Counted from the first letter of the stretch, positions 1 to 7,889 are shown. The stretch: 15,165 bases of DNA from Prolixibacteraceae bacterium UBA5740 (GCA_002419285.1 DIFU01000055.1:12876-28040); one strand, 5' to 3'. Numbers and translations: made by a program. Notes: a model not told the origin generated them from the sequence alone.

Positions 1-936
1 TGGCACTTCATCAAGTTGATGGGAAGATCGGCATCACACATCGGACTCGAATGTGCGCTGAAGACCCAGCCTAATGTCTGCCTCATTTCGGAAGAAGTGG
101 CCGAAAAGAAACAGACACTGCACGAGATTGTTGATTACATTGCCGGGATCGTTGCAAAGCGCGCGGCAAATGGAAATAATTTTGGGGTTGCCCTGATTCC
201 TGAAGGTCTGATCGAGTTTATTCCTGAAATGAAAATTCTGATTTCGGAATTGAATGACCTTCTGGCGGAAGGCTCTGAAACAGAAGTTGAATTCAAGTCA
301 ATCGTGGATGAAAAACTTCGCAGGGAGTTTGTTGCCGGAAAGTTGAGTGCCGATTCATCAACGCTGTATCAGTTTCTGCCTGCTGGCATTGCCAATCAGT
401 TGACGGCTGACCGCGATCCCCATGGAAACGTACAGGTTTCATTGATCCAGACTGAAACACTGCTTGGTGAGATGGTGAAAAAGCAGCTGTCGAAGATGAA
501 GAAGAAAGGGGAATTTAAAGGCAAATTCAATACCCAGTATCACTTCTTCGGATATGAAGGCCGCTGTGCCGCCCCTTCCAATTTTGATGCCGATTATTGC
601 TATTCACTTGGTTATACCGCTTCGGTATTGATCGGGCAAGGCAAAACAGGGTATATGGCTTCGGTTAGAAACCTCACTGCCCCGGCAGAAGAGTGGATTG
701 CGGGAGGTGTTCCGGTAACCATGATGATGAATATGGAACGTCGTCACGGCCACATGAAGCCAGTCATCCAGAAAGCGCTCGTTCTTCTTGACGGTGCTCC
801 CTTCCTCTATTTCGCCGCGAACCGCGACAAATGGGCTGAAGAGACTTGCTTCGTTTACCCTGGGCCTATCCAGTATTTCGGACCCTCGACCGTATGTGAT
901 CAGCCTACCAGAACACTACAGCTCGAACAAGCATAA
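1..936 (+). CDS. pfp: PPi-dependent 6-phosphofructokinase, C-terminal part
   Basis: This enzyme (diphosphate--fructose-6-phosphate 1-phosphotransferase) reversibly phosphorylates fructose 6-phosphate with pyrophosphate in glycolysis, in the cytoplasm. The frame is open from base 1, so the gene starts outside the window and 311 residues are visible. The fragment begins WHFIKLMGRSASHIGLEC, the conserved MGR..SH block that contacts the sugar phosphate. Further on, YEGRCAAPSNFDADY (about residues 188-202 of the fragment) carries the YEGR sugar-binding motif, typical of the long TP0108-like PFP clade of about 550 residues. About the C-terminal 55-60% is therefore present. The TTG and ATG at 16-21 are internal codons, not a start, because conserved sequence runs upstream of them. 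The stop is followed 10 bases later by a strong terminator, so this is the last gene of its transcript. PPi rather than ATP use is inferred from the clade; the donor-binding residues lie outside the window. Confidence 0.93.
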   Translation, partial: WHFIKLMGRSASHIGLECALKTQPNVCLISEEVAEKKQTLHEIVDYIAGIVAKRAANGNNFGVALIPEGLIEFIPEMKILISELNDLLAEGSETEVEFKSIVDEKLRREFVAGKLSADSSTLYQFLPAGIANQLTADRDPHGNVQVSLIQTETLLGEMVKKQLSKMKKKGEFKGKFNTQYHFFGYEGRCAAPSNFDADYCYSLGYTASVLIGQGKTGYMASVRNLTAPAEEWIAGGVPVTMMMNMERRHGHMKPVIQKALVLLDGAPFLYFAANRDKWAEETCFVYPGPIQYFGPSTVCDQPTRTLQLEQA

Positions 937-946
937 TAAAAAAAGT

Positions 947-975
947 AAGCCGGATCTCTCCGGCTTTCTTTTTTT
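947..975 (+). terminator. Strong bidirectional intrinsic terminator
   Basis: An 8-bp perfect stem, AAGCCGGA (947-954) with TCCGGCTT (959-966), closes a TCTC loop and runs into a T-rich tract up to 975. It lies 10 bases after the phosphofructokinase stop. On the other strand the same stem is followed by ACTTTTTTTATT, formed by the A-rich run at 937-944, so it can also end transcription of the convergent gene at 1025-1657. Seen directly; termination itself is inferred. Confidence 0.9.
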
Positions 976-983
976 GGTTGAAG

Positions 984-1012
984 ACAGAGGCTTACCTTCG
1001 GTGTGCCTCTGT
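984..1012. other. Second hairpin between convergent genes
   Basis: ACAGAGGC (984-991) pairs perfectly with GCCTCTGT (1005-1012). Inside the 13-base loop, ACC/GGT can form a small inner stem around TTC. No T tract follows on either strand, so it is not a classical terminator on its own. Read on the minus strand it lies between the stop of the small exported protein and the terminator at 947-966, where it could protect the mRNA 3' end or help polymerase pausing (inference). Confidence 0.6.
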
Positions 1013-1024
1013 TTCTATATGATG

Positions 1025-1657
1025 TCAGAAAGTGGCTGATATTTGAATGACCGGACGGCTTACTGGTCTCACCTGTACCGGGACGATCTCGTATCCGTAG
1101 CGGTTATGTACCATGTATACATCGCCAACCCGATAGTAGGGTGCTCCGTGGATGCTGACCCTTACTGCTCCGTAGGGAAGATCGTTAAAAACCAGCCCAA
1201 TCGGATTTTCAATCCAGATGTAACCTACTCCAGGCCTGTAGTTGTAAAAGTGGCCTGCATGATAGTAGTATTTTCCTTTCTTGCCGTGATAAACTTCAGG
1301 CTTTACTTTGAAATGCCTGACGGTATGACCGTACTGCGGAACGTATCTGTATTCCTTGTAACCCCTGAAGTGCTCAGGCACGCCATATCTGTTGTCAGAC
1401 TTGTAGGCTGAATAGTTTTTGGCGGATTTCTTTTTTGCATCGTGGTACCTGATGTCACGTTCAGCCCTGTTTTGGTTGTGGTCGAACTTGGCATGATTGC
1501 GGTAATCATCTCTCTTTTCAAGTTGATAACCCTTGTTTTTATCATTTTCATTACCGCGATTATCATTTTTACCATTGCGGCCAGGCTGGCCAGCTGCTGC
1601 GAATACTGCGCCCATCAGCAAGATGGTGACAAACAGTGATAATTTCCGTGTTTTCAT
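1025..1657 (-). CDS. Small exported Tyr/His-rich protein, DUF6515-like
   Basis: A 210-residue protein of unknown function. It starts MKTRKLSLFVTILLMGAVFAAAG, a clear Sec signal peptide with cleavage likely near residues 22-24, and has no lipobox. Residues 24-80 are very hydrophilic, rich in Asn, Lys, Asp, Arg and His, and look disordered. Residues about 115-205 are rich in Tyr, Gly and Val and contain two related short motifs, YYYHAGHFYNYRPGVGYIWI and YYRVGDVYMV, separated by a PIGLVFNDLPYGAVRV segment. This arrangement (YYY.G.FY...PG.GY.......G.....LP.GA..V...G..YY..GDVY) is what I recall for DUF6515 proteins of Bacteroidota and Proteobacteria; the family call is from memory of the pattern. 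It is probably periplasmic or outer-membrane associated. A -7-like AAGCTTTG on the minus strand (1729-1736) is the only promoter hint. It is expressed alone, divergent from ruvX and convergent with the phosphofructokinase gene. Confidence 0.75.
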   Translation of the reverse strand: MKTRKLSLFVTILLMGAVFAAAGQPGRNGKNDNRGNENDKNKGYQLEKRDDYRNHAKFDHNQNRAERDIRYHDAKKKSAKNYSAYKSDNRYGVPEHFRGYKEYRYVPQYGHTVRHFKVKPEVYHGKKGKYYYHAGHFYNYRPGVGYIWIENPIGLVFNDLPYGAVRVSIHGAPYYRVGDVYMVHNRYGYEIVPVQVRPVSRPVIQISATF

Positions 1658-1858
1658 GGCTTTGAATTTTAAAAGTGGCTTCTTTTTTCGATTCTTTACA
1701 ATCTGTAATGAACTTAACTGATGCTTTGCAAAGCTTGTGCCAAATTCTGTTTTGCATGTATGAAGGCATGGTAAGGTGTTGATAAACAGTATTATGGATG
1801 GTGATTTTTTGTGAATTCAATTGAGTCGACCTGATCAACTCTTTGAAAACTGTGTTTC

Positions 1859-1877
1859 CAATCTGATCTGCAGATTG
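1859..1877. promoter_or_regulatory. Inverted repeat upstream of ruvX
   Basis: CAATCTG (1859-1865) and CAGATTG (1871-1877) form perfect 7-bp arms around a 5-base spacer, just upstream of the candidate -7 element at 1893-1900. The right arm contains the only nearby TTG (1875-1877) that could act as a -33 box, although its 15-base distance to the -7 element is short for Bacteroidota promoters. It could be a regulator site or a chance palindrome. The rest of the 1658-1934 gap holds a 12-bp palindrome GCTTTGCAAAGC (1723-1734) and no gene that I can support. Confidence 0.35.
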
Positions 1878-1892
1878 TATTTCATCTTTTTG

Positions 1893-1900
1893 TACTTTTG
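1893..1900 (+). promoter_or_regulatory. Candidate promoter -7 element for ruvX-def
   Basis: TACTTTTG matches the Bacteroidota -7 consensus TAnnTTTG exactly and lies 34 bases before the ruvX start. No well-spaced -33 box is obvious. The element sits in the only intergenic gap upstream of ruvX, which supports it. Confidence 0.5.
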
Positions 1901-1934
1901 AAGACTGATTATAAATAAATGCATTGCAGAAGGA

Positions 1935-2357
1935 TTGGGAAGAATTCTGGCCATAGATTATGGGAAAAAACGAGTTGGGTTAGCAGTCACCGATCCCCTC
2001 CAGATGATCGCGTCGAGGCTTGATACCGTGATGGCCAATACGGTCTGGAGTTTTCTTGACGACTACTTTAAGAAGGAGACAGTCGATCGGGTAATCGTTG
2101 GATATCCGCGTCAGCTCAACAACGAACCTTCCGAATCGGTGGTTTACCTGAACCCATTTCTGAAAACATTTTCAAAGCGGTACCCTGCCATCCCGGTTGA
2201 ATTGGCCGATGAACGCTTCACTTCAAAGCTGGCACATCAGGCGATGCTTGACGGAGGCCTGAAAAAGAGTGATCGCAGAAACAAGGAATTGGTGGATGGG
2301 ATTAGCGCCACTATCATTTTGCAATCATGGCTTGAACAAAACAGATATAAGATATGA
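1935..2357 (+). CDS. ruvX: RuvX/YqgF-family Holliday junction resolvase-like nuclease
   Basis: A 140-residue RNase H-fold protein, the normal length for RuvX/YqgF. The family is credited with Holliday-junction resolution and with maturation of the 16S rRNA 5' end. Visible family blocks are ILAIDYGKKRVGLAVTD (acidic D8), VGYP (55-58), DERFTS (92-97, usually DERxTT) and an acidic residue in VDGISA (D121). The start is TTG at 1935. A stop at 1899 closes the frame upstream, the frame holds no ATG before the conserved N-terminus, and MGRILAIDYG is the typical opening. An AGAAGGA sequence lies directly against this codon, unusually close for a Shine-Dalgarno, so the start is chosen mainly by homology. 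The stop overlaps the def start by ATGA, implying coupled translation. Confidence 0.92.
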   Translation: MGRILAIDYGKKRVGLAVTDPLQMIASRLDTVMANTVWSFLDDYFKKETVDRVIVGYPRQLNNEPSESVVYLNPFLKTFSKRYPAIPVELADERFTSKLAHQAMLDGGLKKSDRRNKELVDGISATIILQSWLEQNRYKI

Positions 2358-2911
2358 TTTATCCGGTAACAGTTTATGGCGATTCAGTTCTCAGGAAAGT
2401 GGCACAGCCTATAGGGCCTGACTATCCAAACCTGAACGAAGTGATTGCCAATATGTGGGAAACCATGTATGTGGCTGATGGTGTTGGCCTCGCCGCACCC
2501 CAGGTCGGCCTGCCGATCCGTATTTTTGTTATTGATGCCTCTGCTGGTGCCGATGAGGATCCGCCATTGAAGGATCTGAAAATTACCTTCATCAATCCTG
2601 AATTGCTCGAAAGAAGCGGTGAACCCTGGGTGATGGAAGAAGGTTGTCTCAGCCTTCCCGAAATCAGGGAAAATGTTTCCCGTCCCGACAGGGTGAAAAT
2701 CCGTTATGTTGATGAAAACTTCATTCCCCATGAGGAGGTTTACGATGGTTTCATGGCACGTGTTATCCAACATGAATACGATCATCTTCAGGGTGTTCTC
2801 TTTATCGATTATCTGTCACCCCTGAAGAGAAAGATCCTGAAGGGAAAATTGATCAGCATTGCCAAAGGGAAAGTCCAGCCTTCTTATCGGATCAAAGTTC
2901 CTGTAAGTTGA
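2354..2911 (+). CDS. def: Peptide deformylase
   Basis: It removes the formyl group from the N-terminal methionine of new proteins at the ribosome and needs a bound metal, usually Fe2+. All three signature motifs are intact in the 185-residue protein: GVGLAAPQ (43-50), EGCLSLP (96-102, metal ligand Cys98) and HEYDH (140-144, two His ligands and catalytic Glu141). The ATG at 2354 overlaps the ruvX stop by 4 bp, so the two are translationally coupled. A RuvX-deformylase pair is a common arrangement in Bacteroidota. Nothing unusual is seen. Confidence 0.97.
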   Translation: MIYPVTVYGDSVLRKVAQPIGPDYPNLNEVIANMWETMYVADGVGLAAPQVGLPIRIFVIDASAGADEDPPLKDLKITFINPELLERSGEPWVMEEGCLSLPEIRENVSRPDRVKIRYVDENFIPHEEVYDGFMARVIQHEYDHLQGVLFIDYLSPLKRKILKGKLISIAKGKVQPSYRIKVPVS

Positions 2912-2920
2912 ATTTAATTG

Positions 2921-2928
2921 TACATTTG
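2921..2928 (+). promoter_or_regulatory. Candidate promoter -7 element for comEC
   Basis: TACATTTG, an exact match to TAnnTTTG, lies in the 45-bp gap between def and comEC, 28 bases before the preferred comEC ATG. It would let comEC be transcribed separately from ruvX-def. No convincing -33 element is visible at the usual distance. Confidence 0.4.
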
Positions 2929-2956
2929 TTCGAAACAAGATGCTTTTTCGGAAGTT

Positions 2957-5008
2957 ATGTTCGAACAAATACTAAGGAAAACTCCATTTCTGCGAATAGG
3001 CATACCTTACATTGCCGGAATTGTCTGTTCAGAGTTTAGTCCGGTTACTCCATTCCCGGGATGGCTGCTGATTTACCTCGCTTTATTTTTGCTTATCCTT
3101 CTTTGTCTCATCGTATTTCGGTCACAAAGGAATGTCTTGTCGGGTGCGTCTCTCCATTTTTTGTTCCTGTTGTCGGGTCATTTCAATGCGACTATGGTCA
3201 GGCAAATTCAGCCCATGCCCGAAAGGGGTGCGTTTGTGGCTACCTTGCTTGAGTCACCGGTCGAAAAGCCACGGTCGTTCAAGGCTGAATGCAGGATAAA
3301 TTGGTTGGTTGGAGAGGATACGCCAAGGTTTCAGGAAGAATCCGTCATCATCTATTTTGCCAAATCCGTACGTGTTCCCGTGCTTCGCCCGGGGAGCCGG
3401 ATTGTGAGTGATGCCCTGCCTGAACCCATTCGTAACAGCGGGAATCCCTACGCGTTTGACTACCGGGGATATATGGAACGCAGGGGCATCAGGCGACAAA
3501 TTTACATCCCTGATGATTGCTGGCTTCAAATGAGTGACCGACCACATCCCGGATTGAGAATCAAGGCTGAGAGAACCCGTGAACGGTTGATTTCGATATA
3601 CCGTGAAAATCATCTTGAAGGAGATGTCCTGGAAATTCTCTCAGCGCTGACCCTCGGATACAAAAAATCTTTGGATTCTGACGTCAAACAGGTTTTTGCC
3701 AATACCGGAGCCATGCATGTGCTGGCAGTTTCGGGATTGCATGTTGGTATCGTTTTTATGGCATTCAATACGATTTTCTCATTCCTGAAGCGTCGACGCC
3801 GTACCCGGATCATCTTTCTTGCCGGTGCGTTGGCTGTGCTTTGGGGATACGCTTTTCTTACCGGACTATCACCTTCGGTGCAGCGTGCTGCCTTGATGTT
3901 TAGCTTTGCACAGATTGGTCTTGTTATGCGGCGGCCGGTCAATATTTACAACACCATATCAGCGTCAGCGGTCATGTTGCTGGTTGTCGATCCCCGGTTG
4001 CTATCTGATGCAGGATTTCAGCTATCCTATGCTGCCGTTTTGGCGATTGTTTATTTCCAGCCGAAAATCAGTGCGGTCATTTCGTCAAGAAATAAAATCT
4101 TCAACTATTTTTTTGGGCTATTGTCTGTTTCAGTGGCAGCCCAAATAGGCACAGCCGCAATCTCGTGTTACTATTTTCGTCAGTTTCCTGTCTGGTTTTG
4201 GATCACCAATATTGTGGTGATTCCGGCGGCCTTTTTTCTTATTTTGCTGGGAGCCTGTATTTTGATCTTCAGTCCTTTGCCCTTGGTTTCAGGCTTCCTG
4301 GCATCCATCGCCTCGTGGATAGTCGAAACGGTGGTTCAATTACTGCACTGGATTGAATGCTTGCCTGGTGCGGTTTATGACGGATTTGCCTTTAATCAGT
4401 ATTCACTGGCTTTTTCCATTTTTGCAATCCTTGCCATGATTCTGTTTATGGAATCACGGAATATTCGGTATGCCATGGCTGTGCTGATGTCGGCCGGTCT
4501 TTTTGTGTTCAATGCATCCATCATGGAATGGAAGGGAAATCATCAGTCCACAATCATCGTTTACGACTTGCCTGAGCCGATGGTCCATGTGATCCATGGA
4601 AAAATGAATTATCTGTTCGTTCCCGACAGTCTGAAGCAGGATGCTGACCAGAAATATGAGGTAATGAGTGTGATAAAGGAAAGAAGTCTGCATAAGCCGG
4701 TATGCCTTGGATTCAGTGAAACCTTTACCGACCGTCTTCTGATGAAAACGGCAAACTGGATATTTTACATGGATTACACTATTGCCCTTCCTGGGAGTAC
4801 CTTGGAGCAAATCAGGGTGATTCAGCCGGACGTATGGCTGCAATACCCAACATATAATGAATCCAGCATCCTTGATGATTCACCCCTGGTTGTCACTCCC
4901 CGTTTCTTTGGTGACTTGAATAAAACTCCGGCTCAAATGCACATCTTATCCAAAGAAGGAGCGTATATAATTGACCAGTCCTTATCATCCAGAGAACCAT
5001 GGCAATAG
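2957..5008 (+). CDS. comEC: ComEC/Rec2-family DNA uptake channel
   Basis: A 683-residue inner-membrane protein of the family that carries single-stranded DNA into the cytoplasm during natural transformation. Order: N-terminal membrane segments (about 10-60), an extracytoplasmic soluble region (about 85-205, DUF4131/OB-fold position), then the competence module (about 220-505) with the hallmarks MHVLAVSGLHVGIVF (about 253-267) and LTGLSPSVQRAALM (about 301-314) and many hydrophobic helices. The C-terminal 145 residues are soluble, but I see no HxHxDH metallo-beta-lactamase motif, so the nuclease-like domain of longer ComEC proteins is missing or degenerate, as is usual for short Bacteroidota members. 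I chose ATG 2957 (MFEQILRKTPFLRIG), preceded by GGAAG at 2950-2954, over an upstream TTG at 2918 that would add 13 polar residues. Competence in this organism is not shown by the gene alone. Confidence 0.92.
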   Translation: MFEQILRKTPFLRIGIPYIAGIVCSEFSPVTPFPGWLLIYLALFLLILLCLIVFRSQRNVLSGASLHFLFLLSGHFNATMVRQIQPMPERGAFVATLLESPVEKPRSFKAECRINWLVGEDTPRFQEESVIIYFAKSVRVPVLRPGSRIVSDALPEPIRNSGNPYAFDYRGYMERRGIRRQIYIPDDCWLQMSDRPHPGLRIKAERTRERLISIYRENHLEGDVLEILSALTLGYKKSLDSDVKQVFANTGAMHVLAVSGLHVGIVFMAFNTIFSFLKRRRRTRIIFLAGALAVLWGYAFLTGLSPSVQRAALMFSFAQIGLVMRRPVNIYNTISASAVMLLVVDPRLLSDAGFQLSYAAVLAIVYFQPKISAVISSRNKIFNYFFGLLSVSVAAQIGTAAISCYYFRQFPVWFWITNIVVIPAAFFLILLGACILIFSPLPLVSGFLASIASWIVETVVQLLHWIECLPGAVYDGFAFNQYSLAFSIFAILAMILFMESRNIRYAMAVLMSAGLFVFNASIMEWKGNHQSTIIVYDLPEPMVHVIHGKMNYLFVPDSLKQDADQKYEVMSVIKERSLHKPVCLGFSETFTDRLLMKTANWIFYMDYTIALPGSTLEQIRVIQPDVWLQYPTYNESSILDDSPLVVTPRFFGDLNKTPAQMHILSKEGAYIIDQSLSSREPWQ

Positions 5009-5073
5009 GCAGCTTCTGTCAGGTTGTATAAAATAATTAGCAATTTCATTGTTTTATGCGTTATTTTGTGTCG

Positions 5074-5081
5074 TATAATTG
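5074..5081 (+). promoter_or_regulatory. Candidate promoter -7 element for trkA-trkH
   Basis: TATAATTG differs from TAnnTTTG at one base and ends six bases before the trkA ATG. A TTG at 5049-5051 lies 22 bases upstream, near the expected -33 spacing. The very short leader this implies is a weakness. The 79-bp gap after comEC has no hairpin with a T tract, so read-through from comEC is also possible. Confidence 0.3.
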
Positions 5082-5087
5082 CAAGCT

Positions 5088-6422
5088 ATGAAAGTTGTAA
5101 TTGCCGGCGCCGGTGAAGTGGGAACACACCTGGCCAGGATGTTAAGCAGAGAGAATCATGACATCATCTTGTTGGATGATGATCCCGAGAAGTTGAGTCA
5201 GATTTCGCGGGATGTAGATCTCCTAACCATAAACGGGTCAGCGCATTCTTTTGTTGACCTGAAGCAGACAGGGCTCAATAAGGCAGACCTGTTTATTGCG
5301 GTCACTCCCTATGAAGAAAGAAATGTGCTTGCCTGCACAATGGCCAGCTATCTTGGGGTAGGCCGTACCATCGCCAGGATCAACAATTCGGAATATCTGC
5401 AGGAAAGGTATCGTGAGAAACTCAAAAACCTGGGAATCCATGAACTGATATATCCCGAAAGTCTTGCCGCAAAGGAAATAGTCTCTTCGGTCAAGCTGAC
5501 AGGAACACGCCAGATGATTGAATTTTCAGGCGGGAAACTGGTTCTTCTCGCGATCAAAATCCGGTCGAACGCCCCTATCGTAAATCATACCCTGGAGGAG
5601 CTCCATAGCCGCATTCATGATGTCATAGCCGTTGCGATAAAACGTGAAAAGGATACGATTATCCCGCAGGGGAAAGATTATATCAGGAATAATGATATCG
5701 TCTTTTTCGTGACTAACCGTTCGGCCCAGAAAATGGTCTTTGAATTGGCTGGCAAGGAATTGTACGAGATCAAAAACATCATGTTTTTGGGCGGCAGCCG
5801 GATCGCACAAAAGACCATCGAAAAGATGGGTGACCAATACCGGATTAAAGTGATAGAGATTGACAAGGAACGCTGTGAACGTTTGGCCGATAAATTTGAG
5901 AATGTTCTTGTGATCAATGGGGATGGCAGGGACGTTGATTTGTTAAAAGATGAGGGTCTCGAAAAAATGGATGCCTTTATTGCCACCACTGGCAGTTCAG
6001 AAACCAATATGCTTTCATGTCATCTGGCGAAGATGTATGGCATCAAGCGTACCGTTGCCGAGGTCGAAAACTTTGCTTTCATGGGGATTGCCGAAGGAAT
6101 GGATATCGGTACCATGATCAACAAAAAGCTGATTGCGGCCAGTTATATATACAGGTTCACCCTGAATGCCGAAATTTCGACGGTCAAGTGCCTGACCGCT
6201 TCCGATGCCGAGGTTTTCGAGTTTGTAGCCAAGCCGGGAGCCCGCATCACCCAGAAGCCCATCAAGGATCTTGATTTTCCGGAGGAAGCCAAAATTGGGG
6301 GAATCGTCAGGGATAACCAGGGTTATGTGGCTGATGGCAAAACCCAGATACTGGAAGGTGATAAAGTTGTGGTATTCACTTTGCCGTCCGGAATCAAGAA
6401 GCTTGAGAAATTTTTTAAATAA
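5088..6422 (+). CDS. trkA: Trk potassium uptake regulatory subunit TrkA
   Basis: A cytoplasmic nucleotide-binding subunit that gates the TrkH potassium channel. The 444-residue protein has the usual duplicated layout: RCK_N (1-130), RCK_C (about 140-222), RCK_N (about 228-345) and RCK_C (about 365-444). The first Rossmann motif is intact, GAGEVGTHLA (7-16), with acidic residues after the second strand (LLDDD, 29-33). In the second half the glycine loop is GGSRIA (235-240), not GxGxxG, so NAD(H)/ATP binding there may differ; this divergence is common in the family. The ATG at 5088 begins MKVVIAGAGEVG directly; a TTG nine bases upstream would add only three residues. trkH follows after 21 bases, so the pair is probably one transcript. 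Confidence 0.95.
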   Translation: MKVVIAGAGEVGTHLARMLSRENHDIILLDDDPEKLSQISRDVDLLTINGSAHSFVDLKQTGLNKADLFIAVTPYEERNVLACTMASYLGVGRTIARINNSEYLQERYREKLKNLGIHELIYPESLAAKEIVSSVKLTGTRQMIEFSGGKLVLLAIKIRSNAPIVNHTLEELHSRIHDVIAVAIKREKDTIIPQGKDYIRNNDIVFFVTNRSAQKMVFELAGKELYEIKNIMFLGGSRIAQKTIEKMGDQYRIKVIEIDKERCERLADKFENVLVINGDGRDVDLLKDEGLEKMDAFIATTGSSETNMLSCHLAKMYGIKRTVAEVENFAFMGIAEGMDIGTMINKKLIAASYIYRFTLNAEISTVKCLTASDAEVFEFVAKPGARITQKPIKDLDFPEEAKIGGIVRDNQGYVADGKTQILEGDKVVVFTLPSGIKKLEKFFK

Positions 6423-6443
6423 TAACTGCTTACTTCTTACCGG

Positions 6444-7889
6444 ATGAACGTAAAAATTATCGCCAGGGTACTTGGACTGCTCCTCGTGGTAGAAGGACTC
6501 TCGATGCTGGTTGCGATGCTGGTTGCCCTGTTATACCAGGGGCCTGATGTGACTTCATTTCTTGTTTCCTCGCTGATTTGCATAATACCCGGACTTGTAA
6601 TCGCATTTCTGACATCCAAAGCACCCAAGAACATTTCAAAACGTGAAGGATTTGTCATCGTTTCCCTGGTGTGGCTGGTTTTTTCACTTTTCGGCAGTAT
6701 TCCATACGTCATCAGCGGATCTATCCCAGACTATACCAATGCTTTTTTTGAAACCATGTCGGGATTTACCACCACAGGTTCCTCCATACTCGAGAACATT
6801 GAGGAGCTTCCCCATGGTATCCTTTTCTGGCGAAGCCTGACCCAGTGGCTTGGAGGTATGGGTATCATCGTACTGTCGCTTTCGTTTATGCCAATTTTTG
6901 GAATCGGGGGTATGCAGCTTTTTGCAGCCGAGGTTCCCGGTCCCACCCCTGATAAGATCAGCCCAAAGATTCATCAGACAGCCCGGATGTTATGGCTTAT
7001 CTATATCTTGTTTACCACCCTCGAAACCTTGTTGTTATGGGCTGGAGGTATGTCTCTCTTCGACAGTGTAAATCACTCACTCACCACCATGGCAACCGGA
7101 GGATTCGGAACCAAGCAAGACAGTATTGCCCATTGGGACTCGGCATATATACAATATGTGATTATTTTCTTCATGATCCTTGCCGGAACAAATTTTTCCC
7201 TGTCTTACCTCGTTTTGAAGGGAAAAGTTTCAAGGCTCTATAAGGATGAAGAATTTAAGTATTACATCTTCTTTATTGTTGGATTTACCATCATTATTTT
7301 CAGCGGGTTGCTGATTACCTCAACGTTGGGGGTTGAACAGGCCTTCAGGGATTCCCTTTTTCAGGTAGTCTCCATCATCACGACAACGGGTTTCGCAACG
7401 GCCGACTATGTTCTATGGGCACCTATACTCACCATCCTGATCTTTGCGCTTTTCTTTTTTGGCGGTTCCGCAGGCTCAACAGGTGGAGGTATTAAAATAA
7501 TGCGCATCGTGGTTTTGCTGAAAAACAGCTATTATGAATTGAGAAGAATTGTACATCCGAATGCGGTTATCCCAGTGAGATTCAACCAACATTCGGTTGA
7601 TTCCAAAACTGTGAACAATGTGCTTGCTTTCTTCATGTTTTACATGCTTGTTTTCTTTCTCAGTTCCATCATATTCATGTTGTTTGAGCCTGACATGGCA
7701 ACCGCCATGGGAGCTGTGGCAACCAGTCTGGGAAATATCGGTCCGGGAATTGGTGATGTAGGACCATCGCAGACTTTCTTATCCATACATCCGCTGGGCA
7801 AATGGTTTTTGTCATTCCTGATGATGCTGGGACGTCTGGAACTCTTTACCGTTCTGGTGCTGTTTTCACCATCCTTTTGGAAACACTAG
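6444..7889 (+). CDS. trkH: Trk potassium uptake membrane subunit TrkH
   Basis: The inner-membrane K+ channel subunit, working with the TrkA gene just upstream. The 481-residue protein is strongly hydrophobic throughout and shows the four selectivity-filter loops of the TrkH/TrkG/KtrB superfamily: TTTGSS (109-114), ATGGFGT (217-223), TTTGFA (313-318) and NIGPGIG (431-437), each with the conserved filter glycine. The glycine-rich stretch GGSAGSTGGGIKIMR (340-354) follows the third loop and matches the intramembrane gating loop of TrkH. Length and the extra N-terminal helices fit TrkH rather than the shorter KtrB. The ATG at 6444 sits 21 bases after the trkA stop with no strong Shine-Dalgarno. 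It converges on tsaC 33 bases downstream, and I see no terminator between them. Confidence 0.96.
   Translation: MNVKIIARVLGLLLVVEGLSMLVAMLVALLYQGPDVTSFLVSSLICIIPGLVIAFLTSKAPKNISKREGFVIVSLVWLVFSLFGSIPYVISGSIPDYTNAFFETMSGFTTTGSSILENIEELPHGILFWRSLTQWLGGMGIIVLSLSFMPIFGIGGMQLFAAEVPGPTPDKISPKIHQTARMLWLIYILFTTLETLLLWAGGMSLFDSVNHSLTTMATGGFGTKQDSIAHWDSAYIQYVIIFFMILAGTNFSLSYLVLKGKVSRLYKDEEFKYYIFFIVGFTIIIFSGLLITSTLGVEQAFRDSLFQVVSIITTTGFATADYVLWAPILTILIFALFFFGGSAGSTGGGIKIMRIVVLLKNSYYELRRIVHPNAVIPVRFNQHSVDSKTVNNVLAFFMFYMLVFFLSSIIFMLFEPDMATAMGAVATSLGNIGPGIGDVGPSQTFLSIHPLGKWFLSFLMMLGRLELFTVLVLFSPSFWKH

Noticed and set aside
1043..1639. Several plus-strand open frames opposite the exported protein gene
   Set aside because: Hydrophobic shadow translations of the antisense strand. 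The minus-strand frame has a signal peptide, family-like repeats and a sensible start, and no upstream signals support the plus frames.
1723..1734. 12-bp palindrome GCTTTGCAAAGC
   Set aside because: Perfect but short and AT-flanked with mismatched flanks. It could arise by chance and nothing else supports a function.
1569..1838. Minus-strand open frame covering the upstream gap of the exported protein
   Set aside because: It overlaps the signal-peptide region of the real gene in another frame, has no recognisable domain, and its composition looks like non-coding DNA.
2384..2785. Minus-strand open frame inside def
   Set aside because: It lies entirely antisense to a deformylase with all motifs intact, and no family features are visible.
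2957..5008. ComEC as evidence of a complete competence locus
   Set aside because: No other competence gene (comEA, dprA, comF or pilus genes) is in the window, so competence cannot be concluded.
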